Below are positions 1 to 8,561 of a stretch of DNA of 64,000 nucleotides, piece by piece (the stretch's first letter is position 1; the number at the start of each line of letters is the position of its first letter). The stretch spans positions 306,645 through 370,644 of the forward strand of contig NZ_JAFBCZ010000001.1 of assembly GCF_016907925.1 (NCBI RefSeq). Reading direction: 5' to 3'. This stretch comes from Herpetosiphon giganteus. Lineage in GTDB: Bacteria > Chloroflexota > Chloroflexia > Chloroflexales > Herpetosiphonaceae. A model generated the notes under the pieces. That model made no database searches. It had not been told where the DNA came from and saw only the letters and a program-made list of their open reading frames with translations. A program made the translations under genes and the position numbers.

Positions 1-1020
1 ATCCAAGCGGCCTACTGTGCGCTGCTGATCGCGCAATAATTCCTTGGTAAAGCGCATCAGATCAATCCGTAGATTGCTTTGATCAATAAAGCGTTCGCTC
101 AAGCCCGTGTAGCGCGCCAATTTGCGGATAACTGAGCGACGTTTGCCTTCAGCCAAACCATCGCCTTGTAACAGAGTCGTGGCATATTCGCCAGTTGCAA
201 ACGCCTCGACTTCGGCCAACGTATCAGCCAAACTAAGTTGTAATTTGGCATCGAGCTTGGAGTGATACCAAGCAGTGGCGGCGTAGGTCGGCAAAATCAC
301 GATGTAGGCAAGGTCGTTGCCTGGGTCCATCTCGACAGTTTGAAAATCGAGAATCGACGAGATCAGCATAATTCCGTTGAGATACATGCCGTAGCGATTT
401 TGCAAATAATTGGTAATGGCCGAGCCGCGGGTCGTGCCATAGCTTTCGCCGATGATATATTTGGGCGAGAGCCAACGCTTAGCGCGCGTGGTGTAGAGCC
501 GAATAAAATCGCTGATCGATTCAATATCTTTGGTAAATTGATGGAATTGATTGGGATTTTCGCCAGTTGCCGCCCGACTATAGCCCGTGCTAATCGGATC
601 GATAAAGACCAAATCGCTTTGGTCGAGCAAGGAATATTCGTTTTCGACCAAGCGAAACGGTGGCGCTGGCAAATTGCCAGTTTCATCGGCCATCAAAACC
701 CGCTTTGGCCCCAACAAGCCAAGGTGCATCCAAACTGAGGCCGAGCCAGGCCCGCCATTGAACGAAAAGGTAATTGGGCGCGTCGTCTGATCATCAATAT
801 CGCTGCGGGTGTAGGCCACATAAAAGACTGTAGCTTTGGCCTTGGGCGCTTGCTTAAACTCTGGATCGTCCTCGTAGAGCACGATTGTGCCAGCGGTGGC
901 GGTGTAGGGAATATCAGTGCCATTGATTTTTACCCGCCCGTGGGTCACGCTCACCACCTCTTGCGGCGGCTTGGGGCTTTCCGAATCGCTGCGTTTTTCG
1001 CTGCTACCTGCATCTGCCAT
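1..1020 (-). CDS. S10-type serine carboxypeptidase (partial)
   Basis: A reading frame without a stop runs from the ATG at 1020 off the left edge, giving the first 340 residues. The N-terminal half carries FNGGPGS (about residues 84-90, the oxyanion-hole region of peptidase family S10), then VFIDPISTGYS and GESYGTTRG, in which Ser193 is the expected nucleophile. The catalytic Asp and His would lie beyond the window. S10 enzymes remove C-terminal residues from peptides at acid pH. No signal peptide is visible: the start is hydrophilic (ADAGSSEKRSDSES), so either export is atypical or the enzyme is cytoplasmic. A GAGG lies 11 bases before the start. It is the last gene of a minus-strand pair with the MFS gene, 73 bases apart. 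Confidence 0.88.
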   Translation of the reverse strand, partial: MADAGSSEKRSDSESPKPPQEVVSVTHGRVKINGTDIPYTATAGTIVLYEDDPEFKQAPKAKATVFYVAYTRSDIDDQTTRPITFSFNGGPGSASVWMHLGLLGPKRVLMADETGNLPAPPFRLVENEYSLLDQSDLVFIDPISTGYSRAATGENPNQFHQFTKDIESISDFIRLYTTRAKRWLSPKYIIGESYGTTRGSAITNYLQNRYGMYLNGIMLISSILDFQTVEMDPGNDLAYIVILPTYAATAWYHSKLDAKLQLSLADTLAEVEAFATGEYATTLLQGDGLAEGKRRSVIRKLARYTGLSERFIDQSNLRIDLMRFTKELLRDQQRTVGRLD

Positions 1021-1093
1021 AGCGTGCAAATCCTCATACTAGAAGCATTTCAAAATGATTGTAACAAGCTTTGTCCCATCGATTGTCAATCGT

Positions 1094-2458
1094 TTAGGCT
1101 GGTTCTGCTTGCAGTTCGGGGCTGCTGGTTGGACTATCCTGATGGTCAGGAATCAAATCTTCTGCATGGCGCACGACGCGCACACCATAAGCAAGCACGG
1201 CGACGGCAATCCCAAGAATGCCACTCAGGACCATAATCAAGGCGATGCCTGCGCCTTTGCCGCTGCCAACCCAACTGCCAAACATACCAACCCACGCCCC
1301 ACCCTCGGCCATACGCGGCTCAAAGATTTTATCCGCCAACGGCCCAACAATCAAAATTGCGACCGGCCCCGAAATTTGAGCGATCATGCGGCGCACTGCA
1401 AACACGCGGCCTTGAATATCGGGTGGTACTTTCGCTTGCCAAATCGCTTGGTTCGAGCCATTGAGCACGGGCAATACAAACAGCAAGCCAAAGGCAGCAA
1501 TCGACCAAACGACCACATTCTGGCCCAAGCCCATCACAATGCCGCCAAAAAAGCTCGATAGTGCCATGCCACCAAGCACGCCATGGACTTTGCGCTTCGG
1601 GCCGCCCCAAAAACTCAGCATCAAACCACCCAACAAGCCACCAAAACCCATAAGCGATTGGACTGTGCTCATAATTGCCGAATTGCTATCGGTGCGGGCT
1701 AGAATCATGGGATTGGTCATTGTGGCTTGAAACGATCCAACGAAATTAATCATAAAAAAGGTCAATTGTAAGCCCAGCAGGCTTGGGCGGGCCAAAATAT
1801 AGCGAAAGCCAAAGCCGGCCTCACGCCATAAACTGCCTTTGCTTTCTGCGCCCGCCGCGCTTTGGGTGGGCTGCGGAATATGCACAAATAGCACAACAAT
1901 CACTGCAAAGCTAAAGGTCACAATATCGATAATTAACACCCCGCCAATGCCGATGACGCTGAGCAAAAAGCCAGCTAAGGCCGGTGCAACAATCCCCGCC
2001 GCCGATTCGGCCATCGACATCATGCCACTCGCACGGGCATAATGCGCTTTGGGCAGCATCGTCGAAACCGCCGCCGAATAGGCTGGCCATTGAAACGATT
2101 GGAAGACGCTAGCAAACGCTCCGGCCACATACAAATGCCAAATTTGCAGCGCATCGTTATGGTAGAGCAGCAAAATCGCAATCGTCGATACGCCAGTCGC
2201 CAAATCGCTCAAAATCAGCACAACTTTACGATTCCAGCGATCAACCAAAGCGCCAGCAAACGGGCTAACCAGAATACTCGGCGCAAACGAGAAAAAACCT
2301 ACCAATGCCAAAGCCGTGGCTTGTCCGGTAATTTGCCAAGCCCAAAACGTCAGGGCAAAGCTGCTCATGGCGCTGCCAAGCAATGAAACGACCTGCCCAA
2401 ACCACATAATGCTAAATGCCAGCATCCCGCTTGGTTGCTTGCGCATTGATTCAGCCAT
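1094..2458 (-). CDS. MFS transporter, drug-efflux type
   Basis: The 454-residue protein is very hydrophobic, with about twelve predicted membrane segments. The loop between segments 2 and 3 reads GALVDRWNRKVV, the major facilitator signature. Overall it resembles the MefA/MFS_3 group of proton-driven macrolide or multidrug exporters; the substrate cannot be read from sequence. The C-terminus is a short hydrophilic tail (HAEDLIPDHQDSPTSS). AGGAG sits eight bases before the ATG. The upstream region holds a TATACT box (2507-2512 on the minus strand) beside a perfect 7-bp inverted repeat at 2520-2539, so a repressor may control it. No regulator gene is adjacent. Confidence 0.85.
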   Translation of the reverse strand: MAESMRKQPSGMLAFSIMWFGQVVSLLGSAMSSFALTFWAWQITGQATALALVGFFSFAPSILVSPFAGALVDRWNRKVVLILSDLATGVSTIAILLLYHNDALQIWHLYVAGAFASVFQSFQWPAYSAAVSTMLPKAHYARASGMMSMAESAAGIVAPALAGFLLSVIGIGGVLIIDIVTFSFAVIVVLFVHIPQPTQSAAGAESKGSLWREAGFGFRYILARPSLLGLQLTFFMINFVGSFQATMTNPMILARTDSNSAIMSTVQSLMGFGGLLGGLMLSFWGGPKRKVHGVLGGMALSSFFGGIVMGLGQNVVVWSIAAFGLLFVLPVLNGSNQAIWQAKVPPDIQGRVFAVRRMIAQISGPVAILIVGPLADKIFEPRMAEGGAWVGMFGSWVGSGKGAGIALIMVLSGILGIAVAVLAYGVRVVRHAEDLIPDHQDSPTSSPELQAEPA

Positions 2459-2519
2459 GATGGCTCCTTTGTGATGTCATTCAAGGTTGGAATTGTTGAT
2501 TAGATTAGTATATTGCTAT

Positions 2520-2539
2520 GCTGATAAATGCATATCAGC
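2520..2539. promoter_or_regulatory. Inverted repeat at the MFS promoter, possible operator
   Basis: GCTGATA and TATCAGC form a perfect 7-bp inverted repeat with a 6-base spacer. It lies just upstream of a TATACT box (minus strand, 2507-2512) in the space where a -35 element would be. This is the usual position for a repressor site. The binding protein is unknown and the site is seen only once here. Confidence 0.35.
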
Positions 2540-2645
2540 CTTTAGTTCTAGTATGGGTTTGTTTAGGGTTTTGTAAGCTTTGCGCAAGCAGTGGTTAAGT
2601 GCTAGCCGTTATAACTAAAGCATAGAAGTTTTATGGAGGTTAGCG

Positions 2646-3332
2646 ATGAAATTACGCTCTTTTGCAATGTTAATTCTGCTTGGTGGCTTAGCCGCGTGTG
2701 GCACTGCGCCAACCAAAGTTGATGAGCCGTTCCCAACGACCAGCAGCGCGCCAATGGCCAAAACCCAACCAACCGTCGATTCGATGATGCAACCAACCGA
2801 GCCAATGTCGATGACCGACGACATGATGCAGCCAACCGAGCCAATGTCGATGACCGACGATATGATGCAGCCAACCGGGCCAATGTCGATGACTGACGAT
2901 ATGCAACCATCTGATCCGATGACCGATGATATGATCGAGCCAACCATCATGCCAACCGCTGAATCGCGGGTTGAACCAAGCGCCGTGCCAGCCGAGCCAG
3001 TGATGCTCAGTTCTGGCGCGTTTCGTGGCATCGACCATGAAAGTCGGGGCATGGCAATGCTGTTCAAACAACCAGATGGCAGCATGATGTTGCGGCTCAA
3101 CGATTTCTACGTCGAGCCAGGCCCAGATATGTATGTCTTTGTTGCCAAGGCCGCCGACATTCATCAGCCAAGCGATTTGCAAGCAGGCTACCTTGAATTG
3201 AGCAAACTCAAAGGCTCCGAGGGCAACCAAAATTATCCCCTGCCCGACGATTTTGATCCTGCGCTCTATAACAATGTCGTGATCTGGTGCGAAAAATATC
3301 AAGTCTTGATGGCGGTTGCACCAATCCAGTAA
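2646..3332 (+). CDS. Lipoprotein with Met/Asp repeats and a DM13 domain
   Basis: A 228-residue exported lipoprotein. The signal peptide ends in the lipobox LAAC, so Cys18 would be lipidated. Residues 47-95 are a tandem repeat of 13 residues (MMQPTEPMSMTDD twice, a near copy with G for E, then a shortened MQPSDPMTDD). These are encoded by three 39-bp units at 2784-2900 plus a fragment. The C-terminal 110 residues fit the DM13 domain (FYVEPGPDMYVFV and VVIWCEKYQVLMAVA near the end), in which one conserved Cys is thought to take part in redox or electron-transfer functions. It is anchored outside the membrane; the Met/Asp repeats may act as a spacer or metal-binding arm (inference). GGAGG lies upstream. 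It is monocistronic. Confidence 0.85.
   Translation: MKLRSFAMLILLGGLAACGTAPTKVDEPFPTTSSAPMAKTQPTVDSMMQPTEPMSMTDDMMQPTEPMSMTDDMMQPTGPMSMTDDMQPSDPMTDDMIEPTIMPTAESRVEPSAVPAEPVMLSSGAFRGIDHESRGMAMLFKQPDGSMMLRLNDFYVEPGPDMYVFVAKAADIHQPSDLQAGYLELSKLKGSEGNQNYPLPDDFDPALYNNVVIWCEKYQVLMAVAPIQ
2784..2900 (+). repeat. Three 39-bp in-frame tandem repeats
   Basis: Units at 2784-2822, 2823-2861 and 2862-2900 each encode MMQPT(E/G)PMSMTDD; a shorter degenerate unit follows. The high identity and in-frame length suggest copy number can vary by slippage or recombination without breaking the lipoprotein. Confidence 0.8.
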
Positions 3333-3460
3333 AATAAAAGTATGAAGGATGAAGTTAAATTCAAAAGGCAGAAGGCAAAAATCAAAAACGGGGAGAACAG
3401 GAGTAAGTTTTAACGCAGCGGCGCAGAGCATGGGAGGTTATTAGCTTGTGGCTATCTGGA

Positions 3461-3620
3461 TTGGTTCATTGGCTTAGCAACCGTGTCCCCACACCCTCGC
3501 CCCCGCTCCCGCCCGCAAGGTGAGTAGGAATCACGCGATTCGCGCTCCCCTCGCCCGCGTTCAGTGGCAGAGGGGCTGGGGGTGAGGGCATCAGATCATG
3601 ATTAACGCAATGAACCAGTA
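3461..3620. mobile_element. MITE-like element, copy 1 (no coding capacity)
   Basis: A non-coding segment of about 160 bp bounded by inverted ends TGGTTCATTG (3462-3471) and CAATGAACCA (3608-3617). The interior is rich in the CCCCTCGCCC / AGGGGCTGGGGGTGAGGG palindromic motifs that also fill the similar element at 23974-24169. It contains no gene. Mobility is inferred from the repeated ends and dispersed location. Confidence 0.5.
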
Positions 3621-3654
3621 CACCAATAACCATCAGCCTATAGCCCATCGCCTT

Positions 3655-3718
3655 TCTATCCTTCGCGTTCTTCGCGGTTTCTCGTCCTTCGTGCCCTTCG
3701 TGCGCTTCGTGGATCAAT
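3655..3718. repeat. 9-bp periodic TTCGTG/TTCGCG word repeat
   Basis: Successive words TTCGCGTTC, TTCGCGG, CTTCGTGCCC, TTCGTGCGC, TTCGTGGATCAA run to within 15 bases of the response-regulator start. The run is open in the regulator's frame, so it gives the false appearance of a longer N-terminus. The same words recur in many other gaps of the window. Confidence 0.75.
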
Positions 3719-3732
3719 TTGAGGAATTACAT

Positions 3733-4431
3733 ATGGCCAATATTTTGGTGGTTGATGACGAACCGAATATTCGCGAAGTGGTGGGCCTCTATTTGCGCCG
3801 CGAAGGCCATAGCGTGATCGAGGCCAGCGATGGCGAGGAAGCCTTGCGCTTGGCCCGTCAACAACCGCCAGATTTGGTTGTGCTTGATCTGATGTTGCCC
3901 AAGGTGACTGGCTTGGAAGTGTGTCGCCGCTTGCAGAGCGATCAACGCACTCCCGTGATTATGCTCACCGCCAAGAGCGAAGAAAACGATCGGATCATTG
4001 GCCTTGGCGTGGGCGCTGACGATTATGTGGTCAAGCCATTTAGCCCACGCGAACTGGTGGCGCGCGTCGAAGCAGTGCTGCGGCGGGTTCAACCACAGCC
4101 CGATGCCCCGCCCCCAGATGAACGCCCGATTGAGCTAGGTGCATTGCGCGTCGATCCACGCACTCGCGATGTGCAAGTGGCGGGCAAATCGATTAGCTTG
4201 ACCGCCCGCGAATTTGATTTGCTCTATTTTCTGGCGCGCCATCGCGAACGGGTGTTTACCCGCGACCAACTGATGGAACTCGTCTGGGGCTATACATTTT
4301 CCGCCGATACCAGCACCGTCACCGTGCATATTCGACGTTTGCGCGAAAAAATCGAGGACGACCCAACCGCGCCGCGCTATTTACAAACGGTCTGGGGCGT
4401 GGGCTACAAACTCAGTGCAGGCGAGCAATGA
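3733..4431 (+). CDS. OmpR/PhoB-family response regulator
   Basis: A 232-residue two-domain regulator. The receiver domain (about 1-118) has the acidic pair Asp8-Asp9, phospho-acceptor Asp52 (in VVLDLMLP), Thr79 and Lys101 (VVKPF). The C-terminal winged helix (about 132-230) shows LTAREFDLLYFLARH and TVTVHIRRLREKIEDDP, typical of OmpR-type DNA binding. I chose the ATG at 3733 because MANILVVDDEPNIR is the standard receiver start and GAGG precedes it; an upstream in-frame ATG at 3598 lies in repeat DNA. It overlaps the next gene by four bases (ATGA) and so is translationally coupled to its partner kinase. Confidence 0.95.
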   Translation: MANILVVDDEPNIREVVGLYLRREGHSVIEASDGEEALRLARQQPPDLVVLDLMLPKVTGLEVCRRLQSDQRTPVIMLTAKSEENDRIIGLGVGADDYVVKPFSPRELVARVEAVLRRVQPQPDAPPPDERPIELGALRVDPRTRDVQVAGKSISLTAREFDLLYFLARHRERVFTRDQLMELVWGYTFSADTSTVTVHIRRLREKIEDDPTAPRYLQTVWGVGYKLSAGEQ

Positions 4432-5678
4432 AGCGCTTTTTGCAGCAATGCAGCCTTTTGTTGCTGACCTTGGCGATTGCCTTGACGTTGGTTGGCTTGG
4501 TTGGCCACTTTGGCCTCATGCTGCCAATCAGCGAACTCGAAGGCATCATCACGCTGTTTGGTTCGCTTGGGTTTGGGGCTGGCGTGGTGGCAATTATCGC
4601 CTTGCAAAGCCGCATGCTCTCGCTGCTGCGCAGTTTGCGAGCGCAAATTATTGCCGCGATTGGCTTAGGCGGGATTTTGGTGGCGGCCTTGTTGCAGGGC
4701 GTGGCTAGCGCTATGTTCATCAGCACCGATCACGATTTACCATTGTTGCTGCTGGTGCTGATTTTTATGTTAGTGCTAGCTTTGGGCTTTAGCATCGCCG
4801 TGGGCAATGTGTTGGTGGCGCGCTTGGCCGAGGTTCGGGCTGGAGCCACCGCACTAGCCAAAGGCGATTTAACCTTGCGCATCCCTGAGCATGGCAGTGA
4901 TGAAGTGAGTTTGCTAGCCGCCGATTTTAACCAGATGGCCGATGAGCTAGCCCAAAGTGCGCAACGCCAACAAGAGCTTGAGCAATCGCGCCGCGATTTG
5001 ATTGCCGCCATCTCCCACGATTTGCGCACCCCGCTAACCGCAGTTCGCGCCATGATCGAAGCCTTAGCAGATGGCGTGGTAACTGAGCCAGCGACTCAAC
5101 AGCGCTACCTTCATTCAGCCAATGCCCAATTAACCAACCTCAGCACCTTAGTCGATGATTTATTCGAGATGGCTCAGCTTGATGCTGGCGTGTTGCGCTT
5201 AGAATTGGAGCGGGCCTCGCTTGGCGATTTAATCTCCGATACGTTGAGCAATTTACAACCGCATGCTGCGGCTCATGGCGTGCAACTGCTCGGCAAAGTT
5301 GATCCTGCCGCCGATTTGGTGCTGATGAATGCGCCAAAATTGCAACGGGTCTTATACAACCTGATCAGCAATGCGTTGCGGCACACGCCCAGCGATGGCA
5401 CAATCGCCATTCAAGCCCAAACAATCAACCAAACGGTGCATGTCGAAGTGCGAGATACTGGCGAAGGCATTCAGCCCGATGATCTGCCACATATTTTCGA
5501 GCGCACCTATCGCGGCGAGAAATCACGTTCCCGCGATTATGGCGGGGCTGGCTTGGGTTTGGCAATCGTGCGCGCAATCATCGAGGCCCATGGCGGCAAT
5601 GTTTGGGTCGAAAGCCAACCCCAACACGGCGCACGCTTTATCTTTACCCTGCAAACGCCGCTTGGTCATGGTTCGTAA
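4428..5678 (+). CDS. HAMP-domain sensor histidine kinase
   Basis: A 416-residue membrane kinase, cognate to the preceding regulator. The first ~125 residues hold about four hydrophobic segments with little extracellular loop, so sensing may occur within the membrane. A HAMP domain follows (about 125-180, ending EVSLLAADFNQMADEL), then the H-box ISHDLRTPL with phospho-acceptor His197. Next are the N-box (LISNALRHTPSDG), G1 (DTGEGIQPDD), F and G2 (GGAGLGLAIV) boxes of the ATPase domain. The protein is complete. The stimulus is not evident. The downstream gap holds a repeat element with two hairpins rather than a standard terminator. Confidence 0.95.
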   Translation: MKRFLQQCSLLLLTLAIALTLVGLVGHFGLMLPISELEGIITLFGSLGFGAGVVAIIALQSRMLSLLRSLRAQIIAAIGLGGILVAALLQGVASAMFISTDHDLPLLLLVLIFMLVLALGFSIAVGNVLVARLAEVRAGATALAKGDLTLRIPEHGSDEVSLLAADFNQMADELAQSAQRQQELEQSRRDLIAAISHDLRTPLTAVRAMIEALADGVVTEPATQQRYLHSANAQLTNLSTLVDDLFEMAQLDAGVLRLELERASLGDLISDTLSNLQPHAAAHGVQLLGKVDPAADLVLMNAPKLQRVLYNLISNALRHTPSDGTIAIQAQTINQTVHVEVRDTGEGIQPDDLPHIFERTYRGEKSRSRDYGGAGLGLAIVRAIIEAHGGNVWVESQPQHGARFIFTLQTPLGHGS

Positions 5679-5716
5679 ACCGAACCGACAAGGGATCAGG
5701 TGTCAGGGGCTAGGTT

Positions 5717-5925
5717 TATTGGCCCATTGGATTAACAACAGCAGCGTTCCAAGGGTCGGTTTCCGCTGCTTGCCACAAATCTACAGGTTCATCAATTGAT
5801 GCGGTTCGGCCCCTGATTGTCCTTGAGGGGGTGCAGGGGGATTAAAGCCCCCTGCGTCTCCCGCCTTGAGGCGGGACGGAAGGGTGGTGAATCGATGAAA
5901 ACCTGTTAAGGTGATGAACCATTAC
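5717..5925. mobile_element. MITE-like element carrying a REP-like double hairpin
   Basis: About 209 bp without a gene. The left end (TTATTGGCCCATTGGATTAAC) and right end (GGTGATGAACCATTAC) are imperfect versions of the inverted GGTTCATTGGATTG ends seen at 42551-42793. The interior matches that element over much of its length (for example GGTTTCCGCTGC and CACAAATCTACAGGTTCATCA). The double-hairpin core lies at 5824-5890. Confidence 0.5.
5824..5890 (+). repeat. REP-like double-hairpin repeat, copy 1
   Basis: Two perfect stems in a row: GCAGGGGG (5833-5840) with CCCCCTGC (5848-5855), and CCCGCC (5860-5865) with GGCGGG (5870-5875), followed by ACGGAAGGGTGG. It lies 3' of the sensor kinase and could end or stabilise its transcript. 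Six further copies occur in the window. Confidence 0.85.
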
Positions 5926-5927
5926 AG

Positions 5928-7040
5928 CTAGCGAGTTTGCGCAAGCACGCGCCGATAGACCGCCAAAGTTTGCTCGGCGGTGCGTTGCCACGAAAATTTG
6001 GCTGCCTGAGCGGGCGCTTGCTCACGCAACACTTGGCGCTGATCAGCATCAGCCCAAAGGCGTTCAATTGCATCGGCCCAAGCCTGTGGATCATCGACTG
6101 GCAACTTGAGGCCAGCCTCGCCCACCACTTCGGGCAAACTTGAGGCATCAGCCACCAACACTGCCGCGCCACAAGCCAACGCCTCCAAGGCTGGCAAACC
6201 AAAACCTTCATACTTCGAAGGATTGAGATACAAACGGCAAGCACTCAAAAGCCAGCGAATTTCCTCGTCGCTTGGGCTATCGAGCCACGTTACTGCATCT
6301 TCCAAATGCAATTCAGCCAAGGTTTGCCAAATTTCTGCATCAAGCCAACCACGCCGCCCAGCCAAGGCCAAGCGATAGCCAGCCTGCGGCTTGCGATCAA
6401 GCGCGATGCGCAAGGCCCGCAACAACATTGGAATATTTTTGCGTGGCTCCAAGGTCGAAACAAACACCATAAATTGATCAGCCTGCCACATTTGGCCGCC
6501 AATCTGGCGTTGAGAATCGGCAGCGATTGGCATTGGCTGCATATCGGTCGCAAGCTGAATCACATCAATTCTAGCTGGATCAACATCTAATAAGCGGGTA
6601 AGATCGTTGGCGGTGCTCTGCGAATCGGCAATAATTGCATTAGCCGAAGCCAGTGCGCGCTCAATTTGGCCATAATAACGGCTGGCATTGGCATCCAAAA
6701 TCTCGGGAAACAATTTAAATGCTACATCGTGCACAGTAATGACGGCAGGAAATGTTCGTTTTAACGGCGGAATAAAATCGGGCGAGTGCAGCAGTTTTGG
6801 GCGGCGCAGGCCAATTTCCAAAGGCAAAAGCAGTTGTTCAAGCCGATGATGGGGCGGAGTAAAGAGCCGTGCCCGCTGAATATTCGGGCCGCTGACCAAT
6901 GGTTTTTGGCTTTTGCGATGCTCAAGCAGCAACCATTGTTGCTCGGGGGCAATTTGTGGCAGATAGGTTAATAATTTGTGGGTGTAATGGGCGATGCCAC
7001 CATGGCGGTAGGCATTCAAACGCGCATCAATCGCAATCAT
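5928..7040 (-). CDS. GT4-family glycosyltransferase
   Basis: A 370-residue GT-B fold transferase with no membrane segment. The N-terminal domain contains the acceptor-side motif GGIAHYTHKLL and VITVHDVAFKLFPE. The C-terminal donor-binding domain has FVSTLEPRKNIPMLLRA and the diagnostic NPSKYEGFGLPALEALACGAAVLVAD, whose E-x7-E pair contacts the nucleotide-sugar. This resembles mannosyltransferases of polysaccharide or glycolipid synthesis; donor and acceptor are not determinable. GAGG lies ten bases before the ATG. The next minus-strand gene upstream (7083-7553) is 42 bases away and the two may be cotranscribed. Confidence 0.88.
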   Translation of the reverse strand: MIAIDARLNAYRHGGIAHYTHKLLTYLPQIAPEQQWLLLEHRKSQKPLVSGPNIQRARLFTPPHHRLEQLLLPLEIGLRRPKLLHSPDFIPPLKRTFPAVITVHDVAFKLFPEILDANASRYYGQIERALASANAIIADSQSTANDLTRLLDVDPARIDVIQLATDMQPMPIAADSQRQIGGQMWQADQFMVFVSTLEPRKNIPMLLRALRIALDRKPQAGYRLALAGRRGWLDAEIWQTLAELHLEDAVTWLDSPSDEEIRWLLSACRLYLNPSKYEGFGLPALEALACGAAVLVADASSLPEVVGEAGLKLPVDDPQAWADAIERLWADADQRQVLREQAPAQAAKFSWQRTAEQTLAVYRRVLAQTR

Positions 7041-7082
7041 CGGCAGCCTCGTAACTTAACATGGCTGCTATGCTACCACAGC

Positions 7083-7553
7083 CTACGAGCGCTGGGTAAT
7101 CAATTGCTCAACTGGCGGCGGCGTGACCTGCGGTTTATCAACAATGCCGCTCACTTCCTCAAGGATTGCCTGCGCCCGATAGCTGGCAACCAAGGCTTGG
7201 CGCAAATTGCGCTGCTGTTGAATGCCCTCTTCGTTGATCGAATTGCCAATTGCTTGTTGCAGCTCTTGAATTTCGCTCTGCAAACTTTGCGCAGCTTGCG
7301 TCAATTGGGCGAATACTGCTGGCGGCAAATTAATCGTCGTGGAATCGACCATGGGAATTGCGCGCTGATATTGACGTTCGAGTAGCACAAATATCGACCA
7401 ACCTGCCATCCCAGCCACACCCCAATCAATCATATAACACAGCCAAGCTGGCGAGCGAGGCGTGAGAATTTGATGATCGACGAGATCCCACGCGATGTAG
7501 GCAGCAAAAGCTCCCAACAGCGGGAACCAACGACGATTGAGGCTAAGCTTCAT
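7083..7553 (-). CDS. Small membrane protein of unknown function
   Basis: A 156-residue protein I do not recognise. It has two hydrophobic segments (about residues 11-27 and 41-59), then a largely helical, Gln-rich soluble part (about 80-130) that could form a coiled coil, and a Pro-rich tail (KPQVTPPPVEQ). The short N-terminus before the first segment starts MKLSLNRRW. It lies upstream of the glycosyltransferase on the same strand. Nothing in the sequence gives a function. Confidence 0.65.
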   Translation of the reverse strand: MKLSLNRRWFPLLGAFAAYIAWDLVDHQILTPRSPAWLCYMIDWGVAGMAGWSIFVLLERQYQRAIPMVDSTTINLPPAVFAQLTQAAQSLQSEIQELQQAIGNSINEEGIQQQRNLRQALVASYRAQAILEEVSGIVDKPQVTPPPVEQLITQRS

Positions 7554-7742
7554 AATTGCACCTGTTTCACAAAATTTCAGCCCAAATATGATTCAGGCCA
7601 ATCTAGTATGCTGCCCCAATCTGAAATTATGATGAAAATTTGATGAGATGGCGATGAGCTACACCCGTGAAATCGTTATCACGCAGTTTGGCAAAAAGCG
7701 CCAAAACAGGTACGATCGGGCAGCTTTAGCGAAAGGATGATC

Positions 7743-8333
7743 ATGGCTCGGATTGCAACCATCGAACGTAACACCCGCGAAACCCAAATCAAGCTCACGC
7801 TTAATCTTGATGGCTCAGGCCAGGTTGCCATCAATACAGGGATTGGCATGTACAACCATATGCTCGAAAGTTTTGCCCGCCATGGCCAATTTGATTTAGA
7901 AGTAACCTGCAACGGCGATTTGCATATCGATGACCACCACTCGGTCGAGGATGTGGCAATTTGCTTGGGCATGGCGATAGATCAGGCGCTAGGCGATAAA
8001 GCAGGCATCACCCGCACCGCCCATGCCTACGTGCCCATGGATGAGGCGCTGGCCTTTGTCGCGCTCGATCTCAGTGGTCGAGCGTTTCATGTGCTCAACT
8101 TCAGCTGGACCAACCCCAGCATCGGCGGCTTGACCTGCGATTTAGTTGAGCATGTTTTTGAAAGCATTGCGATTCATGGCCGCATGAACTTACACGCCAA
8201 GCTCGAATATGGCCGCAACGACCATCACAAAGCAGAAGCTTTATTCAAAGCCTTGGCCCGCGCCCTCGATAGCGCCACCAAGCACGACCCACGCTTGGGC
8301 GATGCAATTCCCAGCACCAAAGGCGTGATTTAA
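7743..8333 (+). CDS. hisB: Imidazoleglycerol-phosphate dehydratase
   Basis: A 196-residue, full-length HisB, which dehydrates imidazole-glycerol phosphate to imidazole-acetol phosphate, step six or seven of histidine synthesis. Both manganese-binding His clusters are present: DDHHSVED near residue 62 and [12 protein letters not shown] near 160. It ends in the usual basic region and KGVI. It is monofunctional, without the N-terminal phosphatase domain of the enterobacterial enzyme. I prefer the ATG at 7743 over 7737 because AAAGG at 7732-7736 abuts the latter. No other his gene is adjacent, so the pathway is dispersed in this genome. Confidence 0.96.
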   Translation: MARIATIERNTRETQIKLTLNLDGSGQVAINTGIGMYNHMLESFARHGQFDLEVTCNGDLHIDDHHSVEDVAICLGMAIDQALGDKAGITRTAHAYVPMDEALAFVALDLSGRAFHVLNFSWTNPSIGGLTCDLVEHVFESIAIHGRMNLHAKLEYGRNDHHKAEALFKALARALDSATKHDPRLGDAIPSTKGVI

Positions 8334-8437
8334 GCCTTTTCTCGCCCTTAGCCACGTTGCCCGTGGGATAAACCACGATTACAAATACAGATTGTTAGGT
8401 TGATCAACGAATGCCGTTTTACCCTAAATTGTCCTTT

Positions 8438-8496
8438 GAGGGGGTGCAGGGGGATTAAAGCCCCCTGCGTTTCCCGCTGGCGGGACGGAAGGGTGG
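8438..8496 (+). repeat. REP-like double-hairpin repeat, copy 2
   Basis: Stem 1 is GCAGGGGG (8446-8453) / CCCCCTGC (8461-8468). Stem 2 is shortened to CCCGC-TG-GCGGG (8473-8484). About 60 bp upstream (ACAAATACAGATT to ATTGTCC) also resembles copy 1, so this is a remnant of the longer element. It lies 3' of hisB. Confidence 0.85.
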
Positions 8497-8561
8497 AAAA
8501 ACGAAGGATGAAGGATAAAATTCGTGGCGAACAAAGAGTACGGGATTTGGTTACAAAATAA

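Noticed and set aside
2602..3431. Three long antisense frames opposite the DM13 lipoprotein
   Set aside because: Their repeats mirror the 39-bp units of the real gene, which has a signal peptide, ribosome site and a recognised domain.
3598..3732. N-terminal extension of the response regulator
   Set aside because: It translates word-repeat DNA (SSFVPFVRFVDQ) and precedes a standard receiver start with its own ribosome site.
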